Positions 48,976 through 58,559 of a stretch of DNA of 64,000 nucleotides are shown here, one piece after another. A program made the position numbers and the translations under genes. Source of the DNA: Candidatus Enterococcus ferrettii (GTDB taxonomy: Bacteria; Bacillota; Bacilli; Lactobacillales; Enterococcaceae); contig NZ_JAFREL010000016.1 in assembly GCF_017377655.1 (NCBI RefSeq), positions 124,001 to 188,000 on the forward strand. The letters run 5' to 3'. The notes beneath the pieces are model-generated. The model searched no databases. It was given only the letters and a program-made list of their open reading frames with translations, and was not told the origin of the DNA. Position 1 is the first letter of the stretch, and the number at the start of each line of letters is the position of its first letter.

Positions 48976-49589
48976 TTACTCTTCCTTCAGAAGACTTAAT
49001 GGTCCTACAATTTTGGCTGAAGAAATAATTTTCCCTACTAAATCGGTGCTTTCCTGCATGCCATTTTTTATCCAATGGAGAACTATTTCAGCCAGCGTGC
49101 CATACAGGATAATCTCTAAATAATCTTCAGGAACGCCAGGAAATTTTGCATTTAATGTTTCAGCATATTCCTCAAAGAAGTATTTTAACAAATCAATCAG
49201 AGATTGCCTTAATTGAGTATAGAAACCAGGATCTCCGTTTTCACCTAAAAGCATCATCAAAACTTCTTTATTTTGCTGTGCTGTTTGAAATGAATTTAAT
49301 ACATCTTGATAGTCTATTAGAATTGTATCTCCACTATCAAAATCAATACGTTTTGATGAAACCTTCCTGCTCTTAAGTTCTTCGATAAATTCGACAGAAT
49401 GCAGGCTCTTTAGTTCATTGATTAGGTCATCCATATCTTCATAATGAAGGTAAAAAGTCGAACGATTTATGCCTGCTTTACGGCATAATTTGGAAACCTT
49501 TATATCGCTAAGCTTTTGAGATTTTGAAAGCGTGATTAACGCTTCTAAAACTTTTTTTTCGTGTTTTTAATTTTCAAGTTTTCTTGCAA
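48976..49589 (-). pseudogene. TetR-family regulator, frameshifted in an A8 tract
   Basis: The gene begins at TTG 49589 with GGAGGG 6 bases upstream and reads MQENLKIKNTKKK before a run of eight A residues (49559-49552 on the minus strand). It then stops in the annotated frame. One extra A would join it to VLEALITLSKSQKLSDIKVS and CRKAGINRSTFYLHYED, an excellent TetR helix-turn-helix, and then to the ligand domain down to 48976 (about 203 residues). No start exists in the downstream frame before the helix-turn-helix, so a 152-residue product from ATG 49434 would lack DNA binding. This may be a null allele, slippage-dependent expression or a sequencing error. Confidence 0.8.
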
Positions 49590-50316
49590 GAAATCCCTCC
49601 TATCTATTCAAAAAAAATGCCGTTCCTGATCAAGAGCTAAGGTAATCATACTACCAAAACAACACGTTGTCTATTTAAAATCAAAAAACTTAGGTTGAGC
49701 GGTCTCTTTCTCCATTTGAAAATCCCTTTTTTATCAAAAACAGTCGATCATTTCTTTTCCTAAACAAATTGTCATAGTTCAATGCTGCTTTTGATAACTG
49801 CTGACCTTTTTAGTCGCATATCTATTGAAAAAATGGAGAAGATCTCTATTTCAGAAAATTTTTTACCTATAGAAATGATCCACTTTCCTCAAAAAATCCA
49901 AACAGAATTTGCTTGAACAAATTATGCAATAGCAGTAACCGATTCATTATCTGGATCATTTAGAAAAGGGTTTGAGTTTATTATTTCACTGACTGAATAA
50001 TCGAACCCTACGAATTGTAAATCTGAAGTTTCAGCAGCCAATTTCTCTTAATACCTAATTCATACATACTGATTATGTACAATCAATGATTTAACGATAC
50101 TTCCTCCTTATCTTTCTAGATAGAACGCCACTATACGAAATTACCCAGATTCACTTGCAACTACGACCTCTTTGCTTAACCAGCTTAAAAAATGTATACC
50201 AGTGAAAAATCGCTGCTTTGCTCATCAGTTTTTTACTAGATATAGCGGGCGGCATTTGCTTTTCTATTTTCTGAACGTTATACTCTCTAATATCTATTTA
50301 CAAGGGAGTCGATCAG
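49590..50316. other. Gene-free AT-rich region
   Basis: Nothing convincing is seen in about 730 bases. It holds the divergent upstream regions of the TetR gene and of the dipeptidase gene. A 61-codon frame at 50172 overlaps the dipeptidase start and has no ribosome binding site. Confidence 0.35.
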
Positions 50317-51714
50317 ATGAAAAAATCGGGATCATGCACCACATTATTGGTTGGTAAAAAGGCTTCAATAGACGGATCTACGTTGATTGCGCGAATTGAG
50401 GATTGTGGCAGTCAGCCTAACCCACAGCGTTTTGTCGTTGTTACACCCGATCAACAACCAAAACAGTTTAAATCGGCAGCTTCAGGAGTTGAAATTATCC
50501 TACCAGAACAGCCCTTAAGATATACTTCGACGCCAGACGCAGATAGTTCATATGGCGTTTGGGGTGGTGCTGGGATTAACAGCGCCAATGTTGCCATGAC
50601 TGCCTGCGAAACCGTGACTACGAACAGCAGGGTATTAAGTATTGATCCATTTTACGAAAAAGGGTTGGGAGAAGCTGACTTTGTGACAACTATCCTGCCT
50701 TACATTACTTCAGCTCGTGAAGGAGTATTGCGTTTAGGCGAACTACTTGAGAAGTATGGAACTTATGAATCAAATGGCATTAGCTTTTCAGATAAGGATG
50801 AAATCTGGTACGTCGAAACAATAGGCGGTCATCATTGGGCAGCGATTCGCATTCCAGATGATGCCTACGCAATAGCACCTAATCGAATGAATATTGATGT
50901 CTATGATTTTGATGATTCAAATAGTTTATACTCAGCTGATTTACCGGACTTGATTGAGAAGTATCAGCTGAATCCAGATTTTGAAGGAATTAATTTGCGC
51001 CATATATTTGGTAGTTCTACCGATAAAGATGCTCATTACAACAACCCCAGAACTTGGTATATACAGAAAGCATTTAGCCCTAAAACAATAGAAAATAAAT
51101 CGCCGGAAGACCAAAATTTGCCTTTCTTCTGCTCCCCAGAGAGAAAACTAAGTATTGAAGATATTAAATGGGCTCTTAGCTCTCATTATCAAAATACTCC
51201 TTTCGATCCGTATGGAGAGGGAACAGAAATCGAAAAGAAAAAATATCGTTCGATTGGTTTAAATCGCAATGAGGAAACTCATGTTTTACAAATTCGTCCA
51301 GATGTTCCGGACGAAATTGCTGGTATTCACTGGTTAGCTTATGGACCGAACACCTTTAATAGTTTGGTTCCCTTTTATGCTAATGTCGATAACACGCCCC
51401 AAAACTATTTTTCAACACCAAGCGAATTTGATCCAACTAGTATTTATTGGCTAACTAAACTTGCTGCTCTAATTGGGGATTCTAATTTTTCTTTGTACAG
51501 TGAAATGGAACAGAATTTTGAAAAACGAATTATGATTTTCTGTCAGAGTGTTCATCATGACATTGAGGAAAAAGTTAATACCCGGGGGTTCCGATCTTCT
51601 GATTTGTCTACCGTAAATCAAAAAATGGCAAACTACTACTATACTGAACTGAATGTTTTGCTGGGTGAAATGGTTAAATTAGGAACGGTACATATGAAGC
51701 TCCGTTTTCCTTAA
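50317..51714 (+). CDS. C69-family dipeptidase (PepD-like)
   Basis: A 465-residue N-terminal-nucleophile peptidase of family C69 (U34). The catalytic cysteine is C7 in [20 protein letters not shown], where the first residues are a propeptide removed by self-cleavage in this family. [34 protein letters not shown] and [15 protein letters not shown] are further signatures. It splits dipeptides in the cytosol and helps peptide nutrition. AAGGGAG lies 8-9 bases before the ATG. Monocistronic. Confidence 0.92.
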   Translation: MKKSGSCTTLLVGKKASIDGSTLIARIEDCGSQPNPQRFVVVTPDQQPKQFKSAASGVEIILPEQPLRYTSTPDADSSYGVWGGAGINSANVAMTACETVTTNSRVLSIDPFYEKGLGEADFVTTILPYITSAREGVLRLGELLEKYGTYESNGISFSDKDEIWYVETIGGHHWAAIRIPDDAYAIAPNRMNIDVYDFDDSNSLYSADLPDLIEKYQLNPDFEGINLRHIFGSSTDKDAHYNNPRTWYIQKAFSPKTIENKSPEDQNLPFFCSPERKLSIEDIKWALSSHYQNTPFDPYGEGTEIEKKKYRSIGLNRNEETHVLQIRPDVPDEIAGIHWLAYGPNTFNSLVPFYANVDNTPQNYFSTPSEFDPTSIYWLTKLAALIGDSNFSLYSEMEQNFEKRIMIFCQSVHHDIEEKVNTRGFRSSDLSTVNQKMANYYYTELNVLLGEMVKLGTVHMKLRFP

Positions 51715-51732
51715 AGGTTACACAACGAAAAG

Positions 51733-51769
51733 CCGAGCAGTTTTTTTGAACACGCTGCTCAGTTTTTTT
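51733..51769 (+). terminator. Terminator of the dipeptidase gene
   Basis: GAGCAG pairs with CTGCTC around a 14-base loop rich in T, then AGTTTTTTTA. Confidence 0.75.
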
Positions 51770-52284
51770 ATTTTCGCTTACCATCAAACAATCGACAAAA
51801 TCCTCTTTATGAATTGGATTGTCAGTTCGACGCTTGTAAATGCAGCCAGAAAAATATACTCATAAAGCCTATAATTTATCCATTCGCAATCTTAGTAAAT
51901 ACATTTCTAGTTTAAGGCAATATCTAAGCTCTACACTGCTATATGGTTTTTCACTGGAACTATTTCCTATCAGCCTCCAATCGTTTATAATTTCATTTCT
52001 GTAAATAATTAGCACTATTGCTGAAATACTACAAGCACCCTTTAGCCTATATTCAAAATTTTTTTCAATGATTGAACTTTGCAAAATTCTGTTTCTTGAA
52101 GAAATGTCTTTTCCCGGTTAAAAGCAGAAAACGTGTCCCAGATTCCCTTTATTTAAGGGATGATCTTTCTCTAAAATCATATGAATATTTTCATCATTTT
52201 CGTGCTCTTTTCGATTTCATTCATTACGATTTTCTAACTGCTTACAACCTATTTAATTTATAAAATTGATGGACTGTTACATAC
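51770..52284. other. Gene-free region
   Basis: Only short, biased reading frames without ribosome binding sites are found on either strand. No structure was recognised. Confidence 0.35.
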
Positions 52285-52527
52285 ATGAACTCACAATCAC
52301 TGACGGATGATGGTATCTTAGTTAGTCTGCTTGAGACCATTAATGAGGAGGCAATATTTTCGAAGACAAGACTGTTTTGAGATTTATGGGACTTTTGCGC
52401 AGTTGCGTTTATCGTTAAAAACGAACGGTCGTATCATTTTTTTGCTTTTATTAAGAAAAGAGACGCAACTATTCTTTCTCTTAGACAAAAGAACGGCGAT
52501 AATTGGAAGCCATTTTTGTATGATTGA
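52285..52527 (+). pseudogene. 80-codon reading frame with one internal TGA
   Basis: From ATG 52285 the frame reads MNSQSLTDDGILVSLLETIN and goes on to codon 32, a TGA at 52378-52380. It then stays open with coding-like sequence (DLWDFCAVAFIVKNERSYHF, and KKRDATILSLRQKNGDNW) to a second TGA at 52527. A single nonsense change, perhaps from TGG, would explain it. No strong ribosome binding site and no recognised family. Confidence 0.35.
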
Positions 52528-52603
52528 TAACTAGAGGTTTTATACAAAGAAAGCTGCTTAACAACATAAAGAAAAGCCGCGACAGTTACATCACAGCTTC
52601 CCT

Positions 52604-53131
52604 TTAGTATTGATTTGGCCAAAACCTCAAAAGCAGCCTCGGAATGAATGGCCGCAACAAAGCATAAAACAGCAGATTACCTACACCATGTAGAGTATCA
52701 AAATAGATTCCCTGCACATAGTACGGCCAAAAAGCACGGATTCCATAAATGATTGTATCGCCGCAAGCTGTTAGGAAACCGAACAGATATCCAGTAAAAA
52801 GTGCAAAAATCAGCTGGGGTAATTGGTGCTGAGCAAACCAAGGCATTTGAGAGAACCCGCAGCTCACAATAATAATTACGGTATAAGAAAAAACTTGTGT
52901 CAGCGTCCAAGGGCCCATTCCCATATAAATATTGGTCGTGAAAATTGTCAGTAATACAATTAAAAAGCTACGCAAAAACCCTTTGTTGAAGCTGACTAAA
53001 ATAAAAATGGCAGTAATCGGCTGAACATTAGGAATAAATTGAAAGGCTGTACGCCCAACTACACAGGCCGCAGTAATCAACGCTATAAAACAAATATCGC
53101 GAATGGTAAATTTGTTACTCGACTTTGCCAT
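52604..53131 (-). CDS. ECF transporter S-component, probably cobalamin- or vitamin-type
   Basis: A 175-residue membrane protein with about six helices of the ECF S-component fold (ITAACVVGRTAFQFIPNVQPI near the N terminus is typical, as is FGFLTACGDTIIYG). It would use the shared EcfA/A'/T module encoded elsewhere. Its partner DUF4430 lipoprotein is encoded just upstream with a 17-base overlap, a combination seen with corrinoid-type uptake because DUF4430 resembles a transcobalamin domain. The start at 53131 (MAKSSNKFTIRD) is preferred to ATG 53155, which would extend the overlap. Confidence 0.8.
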   Translation of the reverse strand: MAKSSNKFTIRDICFIALITAACVVGRTAFQFIPNVQPITAIFILVSFNKGFLRSFLIVLLTIFTTNIYMGMGPWTLTQVFSYTVIIIVSCGFSQMPWFAQHQLPQLIFALFTGYLFGFLTACGDTIIYGIRAFWPYYVQGIYFDTLHGVGNLLFYALLRPFIPRLLLRFWPNQY

Positions 53132-53516
53132 AATCAAACTCAACCTGATCACCATTTTTTACGAAGGTTTCCTGTGCTCCTTTTGTTGCCCATTCACCAT
53201 TGATTGTATAAGTCCAGTAATAACCCGCCTGTTCATCTTGCTTGAGGCCATCAATTGCTGTGATCATACCATTCTTCTCTTCCAGCTTATGTTCCTTTTT
53301 CATTAAATCCATCAGACTAGTACCTTCAGTTATTTTTACATTTTTATTAGAAACCTCTTTAGTGTTATCAGTAATCTTGACACTAATTGTGATCTTTTCC
53401 TCCTTAGAAGCAGTCGTTGATTGATTAGAGCTGGTCAAAGTATTTCCAGTCGGCGAGCAACCTGTGATCAATGTTAAGGATAGTCCTAATAATAAGATAA
53501 TACTCAATTTTTTCAT
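53115..53516 (-). CDS. DUF4430-domain lipoprotein
   Basis: A 133-residue lipoprotein. The lipobox LITGC places the lipid-modified cysteine at C20. A Ser/Thr-rich linker leads to a DUF4430 domain (about 45-133) with EGTSLMDLMKKEHKLEEKNG and GYYWTYTINGEWATKGAQE, the Y-W-x-Y-x-I/V-N-G pattern shared with the C-terminal domain of transcobalamin. It probably captures a cofactor outside the membrane for the S-component encoded just downstream. Confidence 0.85.
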   Translation of the reverse strand: MKKLSIILLLGLSLTLITGCSPTGNTLTSSNQSTTASKEEKITISVKITDNTKEVSNKNVKITEGTSLMDLMKKEHKLEEKNGMITAIDGLKQDEQAGYYWTYTINGEWATKGAQETFVKNGDQVEFDYGKVE

Positions 53517-53605
53517 GGGTTGTTTCCCCTCCTTTTATAATTGAAAATAATTCCTAGCAAAATTTTACTCTACTCTTTAGTGTATCACAAGGGTAGAAAG
53601 TAAAA

Positions 53606-53651
53606 AACATGGCTCCCACCTCCCATCAACAGGTCAGTGAAAATCCATGTT
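53606..53651 (-). terminator. Hairpin downstream of a short gene fragment
   Basis: AACATGG pairs with CCATGTT around a loop containing an ACCT/AGGT stem, and TTTTTACTTT follows on the minus strand. It lies 18 bases after the fragment's stop. Confidence 0.6.
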
Positions 53652-53668
53652 CTCTTTATGAGAATCGA

Positions 53669-53806
53669 TCAGCCTAAATCAATTGCCGAGGCAACGTCCT
53701 GTTCATATGCGGTCAACATAGGATAGTTTGTGATGGTGGTCGACTGATCTCGATCCCTCTTTTTTTGTATTACCAAAGGATAGAATGCGTTTCCATTGTT
53801 TGGCAC
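53669..53806 (-). pseudogene. C-terminal gene fragment
   Basis: A 45-codon frame reading VPNNGNAFYPLVIQKKRDRD and ending TNYPMLTAYEQDVASAIDLG, then TGA. There is no ribosome binding site. Upstream the frame closes after about 10 codons with a TAG. A terminator-like hairpin follows it, so it looks like the genuine 3' end of a lost gene. No family recognised. Confidence 0.4.
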
Positions 53807-54575
53807 AAGAATATTATATATATAGCACTACCAAAATTCAACCAAGAAGTGTTCAAAAATTGTGTTTTCTATTTTAGTGATCCATCCTGCCACTAGAAGT
53901 AGAATAGGCTAGCTAATCTACTTCTAATGGACTGGCCAAGACTATCTCATTTTCATCGCAGCTTCCTAGATTAAGTAAGATTTAGTATTACTAATAGTGC
54001 TTATTCATTAGGTTCGGTTGATGGACCATCGTAATTTTTGAAAAAGTTGTAGCTAACTATTCGCTAAGAAAAATAAGTAAGCAGCAGGTGATAAAGGACC
54101 TCTGTATAGGACCCATTAAGAGATGGTTGTCTCAAATTGTAAAAACTTGCAACATACCTGAATCGACAAAATATCTGTCGACCTCATTGTTTGCTGAAGT
54201 TAGATTGGAATCGTGTTTCTACTATTATATATATGCTGAAATCGTGTTTTCTAAGCCTTAATACTAAATCCACTGCCGTCAAGTCTCATTTAACGAAGTA
54301 TTTTGAACAAAGCAGTAAAACTCACTTCCTCTTTATCTAGATTCAACTACTAGTAAATAGTCACTTTAGCATCTGGTAGATTAATACTGTAACGTAATCC
54401 AAATATAGCTTTATGGTTTAGTGAATCCGCGAATATTACATGCTTTAGTAAAATATCCACATCCTTCAAATGTGTTTCAGCATCATAGCCATAGCAAAAG
54501 GTATAAGTCGTTGTAACGCTGACTTAGGAGCAGACGCTAAAGGACCTGATTGATGCTTGGTGTATATCCAGACGC
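53807..54575. other. Gene-free AT-rich region
   Basis: About 770 bases with stops in all frames. TATATATAGCACTA and TATTATATATATGC tracts occur, but no gene or defined site can be supported. Confidence 0.35.
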
Positions 54576-54578
54576 AAA

Positions 54579-54612
54579 ATAGCCGACAAAGAAAGATGCT
54601 TTGTCGGCTGCT
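54579..54612. terminator. Terminator of the small unknown gene
   Basis: AGCCGACAAAG pairs perfectly with CTTTGTCGGCT (11 bp) around a 7-base loop. The minus-strand flank is ATTTTGC and the plus-strand flank is GCTTTTATT. Confidence 0.8.
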
Positions 54613-54613
54613 T

Positions 54614-54892
54614 TTATTGACGTAAGGGTTGTACTACTCGAACTTCGTTGTTGCCGTAAGCAATCCATTGCTTACGTTCGTTAAGATAAAAATAGATATT
54701 TTTTTGTTTAGTACGTTCATTATGGTCCAGCACAAGTTCATAAACAATGTTACTGGAGAGCCAGTCTGTATAATAAATGCGAACGTTCTCATCAGTTTCT
54801 ATTTTTTTGCCACAGCAGAAAATCGAATAGTTGGTAAAGCATTCCAAGTCATCATCCAAGCATTCTTCAATATACTGATTTACGATTGTCAT
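54614..54892 (-). CDS. Small soluble protein, unknown function
   Basis: A 92-residue acidic protein with two adjacent cysteines (IFCCGKKIE) and aromatic-rich beta segments (RIYYTDWLSSNIVYEL, KNIYFYLNERKQWIAYG). No family recognised. AAAGGGGGG lies 8-9 bases before the ATG and a perfect terminator follows, so it is likely a real single-gene unit. Confidence 0.6.
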   Translation of the reverse strand: MTIVNQYIEECLDDDLECFTNYSIFCCGKKIETDENVRIYYTDWLSSNIVYELVLDHNERTKQKNIYFYLNERKQWIAYGNNEVRVVQPLRQ

Positions 54893-55941
54893 TACAGGCC
54901 CCCCTTTCGTTCTACTTTAGATTGATTCTTATCATAACATATTTTGATAGCGCTTTCCATAACTAGGATTGTTCTTTTTTAGTCTTTTAATAATTTGTTC
55001 AGTATTTTTCAAACCAGCTAGAAAAAATGGTGGCGTTTGATCGATTCTATAGAAAAAATAAGCTTTTGGTCTTGGAAAAAAGTTGTGAAGTATCCTTAAG
55101 ATTTATAATCTATTGCATCACTAGGGTTTTAGTAAACTTAATTAAATAGAATGAGAGAAAATTAAACTAAGGGAGTAAAAAAAATCTGCACTTTTTGAAT
55201 TTGCAGGTACCGTTCTTCTAATTGGTATATTTTTACTGACTTATTTAATGCTGTTTGCAAGCGTTCATTAAGGGGGAATTAAAGGCACTTAGAGGAGAAA
55301 AACATGGATTGACAATAAGTTATTGAAGTTTAAGACCAACATTAACCGTAACAAAAAACTTATATAGGAAACTAAACGAGTTCAGGCTCTGGCTTTCTCT
55401 CCTCCTTACCATTTGAAAACAGCTCAAGCTTTGATCATTAGTTACCTTGAATTTATGATTGATTCTTAAAATATATCTTAATTTTAAACGAATCATTTGC
55501 TAGCTGTTCCCTTAAATAACTGTCTGTCGCTAAAAACTCTGACTAACAAACTTTTCGACACACTCATCCTGATCTGCAATAATTAACCGCGAAGTTCAAT
55601 TTATTTTTATAGGAAAGAAATCCAACCTTGAATACATTGTGCACAGACATTAAACAAGTTGTTCAAAAATATGATCGTATGAGATTCTATTAGTTTCACT
55701 ATTCCAACGCCGTAAGAGATAGAACCTAACAATTTAAGATCCAGTATTTCTAGCCAAGAAGTAATAAATTCTAAAAATCAAAATGAAATTTTTTTAACCT
55801 ACATCAATAACTTTCTATCAAAACAAGGATGCCCGTTTCATTTTAGTGATTGCTTATAATTTTTTAGCACATCATGTAATAGTTAAAACTAATAGTCAAG
55901 CGGGTATTCTTAGGTCTCGCCTTATCCTACTGTGTATGACA
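54893..55941. other. Gene desert with decayed small frames
   Basis: About 1 kb without an intact gene. Besides the small membrane-protein remnant at 55185-55271, an AGGAGAAAAAC site at 55292-55302 is followed by ATG GAT TGA, another start that is broken at once. The pattern suggests a former operon of small genes on the plus strand. Confidence 0.4.
55185..55271 (+). pseudogene. Small membrane-protein remnant without start codon
   Basis: The 28-residue frame SALFEFAGTVLLIGIFLLTY and LMLFASVH forms one membrane helix. It is preceded at 8 bases by AAGGGAG and a run of eight A residues, but no start codon remains and a TAA closes the frame upstream. A lost ATG or a change in the A-run would explain it. 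It resembles short helper peptides such as KdpF or CydS in design only. Confidence 0.35.
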
Positions 55942-55970
55942 AAAAAACGCGTAAATACTACGCGTTTTTT
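55942..55970 (-). terminator. Terminator of the fructan operon
   Basis: AAAAAACGCGTA pairs perfectly with TACGCGTTTTTT (12 bp) around a 5-base loop. T6 on both strands, so it can act in both directions. Confidence 0.92.
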
Positions 55971-55993
55971 AGCTACTGAAACTTCTAATAACA

Positions 55994-56968
55994 CTAGAAC
56001 ATGTGACGTTTTGAAATAAATTTCCTCACTTCAACAATTTCAGGCATTGAACAGAGAGCACCTTTCTTTGAGGTAATCAAAGAAGCTGCACCATTGGCTA
56101 TCGTTAACATCTCTTTCAATTTATCCCACGTCAATTCTTCTAAACTCCAATCAAGAATGGCATTGAGTATGCATCCACAAAAGGTGTCTCCCGCACCGGT
56201 TGTTTCGATTGTATTTTCATTAGCAAAAGCAGCAACCTCTACCATCTCTCCCTCGTAATAAGCTCTACTACCTAGGCTTCCCATAGAAACAAGAATTAAT
56301 TTAATAGGGTAGCATTTTCTGATTTTCTTTACTCCTTCAGAATAATCTGCTTCACCTGTAAACCATTGGATCTCATTGTCAGATATCTTGAGAATATCAC
56401 AATAGCTCATTCCCAATTCCACTTGTTCTCTAGCTTCTTCCAAGCTTCCCCATAAAGGTTCCCGGATATTGGGATCAAAGGAAATCAAACAATCATTGCG
56501 TTTCGCTATCTCCAACGATTTTTTTGTTGCTCGACGTACGCCTTCATGAGTCATCGAAAGTGTTCCAAAATGAAAAATCTTGGACTGTTTGATTACTTCT
56601 TCGTTGATTTCATTTTCAGTCAACTGCATATCCGCTCCCGGATTACGACAAAAAGTAAAATCCCGTTCGCCATTTTCTCCAGTATGCACAAACGCTAGTG
56701 TTGTATGCACATGCTTATCAAAGTATAGATGACTCATGTCAATACCTAAGTTCTCTGCCTTCTGCTTCAAGAACCAGCCAAAATTGTCATCTCCAACTTT
56801 TCCAATAAATGCGGTTTTACGATCAAATTTTCTTAACATCGCCAGTACATTGCACGGGGCGCCTCCTGGATTCATTTCTAAAATTGGATTTCCTTGTTCA
56901 CTTGTACCATTTTGTGTAAAATCAATTAGAATTTCACCTAAGGCAGTTACATCGATCGTTTTCATCTT
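55994..56968 (-). CDS. Fructokinase, PfkB family
   Basis: A 324-residue ribokinase/PfkB-type kinase from ATG 56968 with GGAGG 6 bases upstream; a longer frame to 57016 lacks a start signal. GEILIDFTQNG, NPGGAPCNVLAML and the catalytic ETTGAGDTFCG box are present. It phosphorylates fructose to fructose-6-phosphate, completing the fructan pathway. It follows the GH32 gene and ends the operon at a strong terminator. Confidence 0.9.
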   Translation of the reverse strand, partial: KMKTIDVTALGEILIDFTQNGTSEQGNPILEMNPGGAPCNVLAMLRKFDRKTAFIGKVGDDNFGWFLKQKAENLGIDMSHLYFDKHVHTTLAFVHTGENGERDFTFCRNPGADMQLTENEINEEVIKQSKIFHFGTLSMTHEGVRRATKKSLEIAKRNDCLISFDPNIREPLWGSLEEAREQVELGMSYCDILKISDNEIQWFTGEADYSEGVKKIRKCYPIKLILVSMGSLGSRAYYEGEMVEVAAFANENTIETTGAGDTFCGCILNAILDWSLEELTWDKLKEMLTIANGAASLITSKKGALCSMPEIVEVRKFISKRHMF

Positions 56969-57020
56969 AGTCCTCCATAGTTTAGCTTCTATATGAAGCT
57001 CGTTCACTCCCAGCATTTGG

Positions 57021-58520
57021 CTATATTGTTCGCTCTAACTCCCACGTGTTAAGCTCACTAATCACCAGTGTCCCCTCAGCTACTGATACATAGTTCTTGT
57101 TTTGATTATTTCCAGCAAAAACATTTAAACTATGACAGGTTTTATACTCATCGGTGAAAATTTCAACTGAGGATTGATCAACGAACAAATGAATCATCAA
57201 CGTATCCTTATCCTCTAACAATAAATTGCTTTTGGTCGTACCTTGACTCCAGTTATCGGAATTGTCGCGGCTAACTGACAAAAGCTGTTTTCTTAAATCA
57301 ACTGTTACGATTGTAGAAAGAACTTCATTACTTCTTAATTTAAGCTCAAAGTAATCTGTTGTGCTGCTGGCAAGATCAATAGTCAGCTTGAGCTCAAAGC
57401 AATTTCCATTTTCTGTCGGAATAAGCAAACCGTTTTTTCCTGTAACCGCTGTTTCTTGAATATTTTTTGGTGATTTACGGATCGACTGCAGCTCGTGGAT
57501 AGGGACAAACTTCAAGCGATTGTCCTCATCAAGAATTACTTCTCGTGGAAGATTGAAGGCGCCACACCAGTCTTCTTTAAAGGTTGGACCCCAATCTTTC
57601 CACCATGGCATCCAATCCCAGCCATTCGCCCAGGCAACAAGGATTCGCCGGCCTTTATGATCAACAAATGATTGCGCTGCATAATAATCAAAACCCCAAT
57701 CAAGGCTGCCAACAGTCGCATAATTAAACTTTCCAGTATCGTAATTCATTTCCCCTACTAAGTAGATATTTCCTCGATCTTTTACCCCCATCGGCGAAAA
57801 CGTCAATACATACTTTTCTCCAGTTGCGTTTTTCAGCGGAAAAAAATCTGGGCATTCCCACATATAACCAAATTCCCCACGACTTTCTGCAAGAACATTG
57901 AAGAATTCCCAATCTTCCAAGTTTTTAGAGCGATAAATCAGAGCCTGGCCGAGATCATCTTTCTTTGCACTACATACTAAATAAAAATAGTCTGCATGTT
58001 TCCAAACCTTTGGATCTCGAAAATTACCACTATCATAACCAGTCGGCGGTGCAGAAATTACTGGGTTTTTTTCACTTTTATAAAAATTGATTCCATCATC
58101 ACTGTAAGCCATACATTGATTTTGAACAAAGCCTTCTCCGTAATTAGTGGAAGCAGTATAAAGAAGGTATAATCTTCCCTCATGTTCAATAGCACTACCT
58201 GAAAAACATCCACCCTTTGGATGGTTATCGTAAGATTCGCTGGGTGCTAATGCAACTGGTAAGTATTCCCAATGAAGCATATCATCGCTAATAGCATGTC
58301 CCCAGTGCATAGAGCCCCAGTAAGAATCATAAGGATTGAATTGATAGAAAAAATGGTACTTTCCCTTGAAGAAAATAAGACCATTGGGATCATTTAACCA
58401 ACCTTCCTCGGCCATAAAATGGTATTTTTGGCGCATCGTTCCTTCACTTACCGCTGCTTTCTTTTTATCAATTTCGACTTGGGCTCGTGCAATATTCTCT
58501 TTCATTAATTCGATGGACAA
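57021..58520 (-). CDS. GH32 fructosidase (sucrose-6-phosphate hydrolase/levanase-like)
   Basis: A GH32 enzyme of about 499 residues without a signal peptide. The nucleophile is D44 in WLNDPNG, the transition-state stabiliser is in NFRDPKV, and the acid/base glutamate is in MWECPDF. The beta-sandwich domain follows. It would release fructose from sucrose, sucrose phosphate or inulobiose. In this ABC-driven operon the substrate should be unphosphorylated. The start is uncertain: TTG 58520 with AGGTGG upstream is chosen, and a TTG at 58556 directly after the upstream stop has no site. Confidence 0.88.
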   Translation of the reverse strand: MSIELMKENIARAQVEIDKKKAAVSEGTMRQKYHFMAEEGWLNDPNGLIFFKGKYHFFYQFNPYDSYWGSMHWGHAISDDMLHWEYLPVALAPSESYDNHPKGGCFSGSAIEHEGRLYLLYTASTNYGEGFVQNQCMAYSDDGINFYKSEKNPVISAPPTGYDSGNFRDPKVWKHADYFYLVCSAKKDDLGQALIYRSKNLEDWEFFNVLAESRGEFGYMWECPDFFPLKNATGEKYVLTFSPMGVKDRGNIYLVGEMNYDTGKFNYATVGSLDWGFDYYAAQSFVDHKGRRILVAWANGWDWMPWWKDWGPTFKEDWCGAFNLPREVILDEDNRLKFVPIHELQSIRKSPKNIQETAVTGKNGLLIPTENGNCFELKLTIDLASSTTDYFELKLRSNEVLSTIVTVDLRKQLLSVSRDNSDNWSQGTTKSNLLLEDKDTLMIHLFVDQSSVEIFTDEYKTCHSLNVFAGNNQNKNYVSVAEGTLVISELNTWELERTI

Positions 58521-58559
58521 TTGGGCCACCTGCCTTTCAAAAATAGTCTGCAACAAATT

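Noticed and set aside
50172..50357. 61-codon plus-strand frame before the dipeptidase
   Set aside because: It overlaps the true dipeptidase start, lacks a ribosome binding site and looks random.
52331..52534. 67-codon plus-strand frame
   Set aside because: It is an alternative frame of the 52285-52527 region, whose other frame has better coding character.
53520..53830. B12 riboswitch upstream of the DUF4430-S-component pair
   Set aside because: The conserved cobalamin-element boxes could not be found. The structure there is better explained as a gene fragment with a terminator hairpin.
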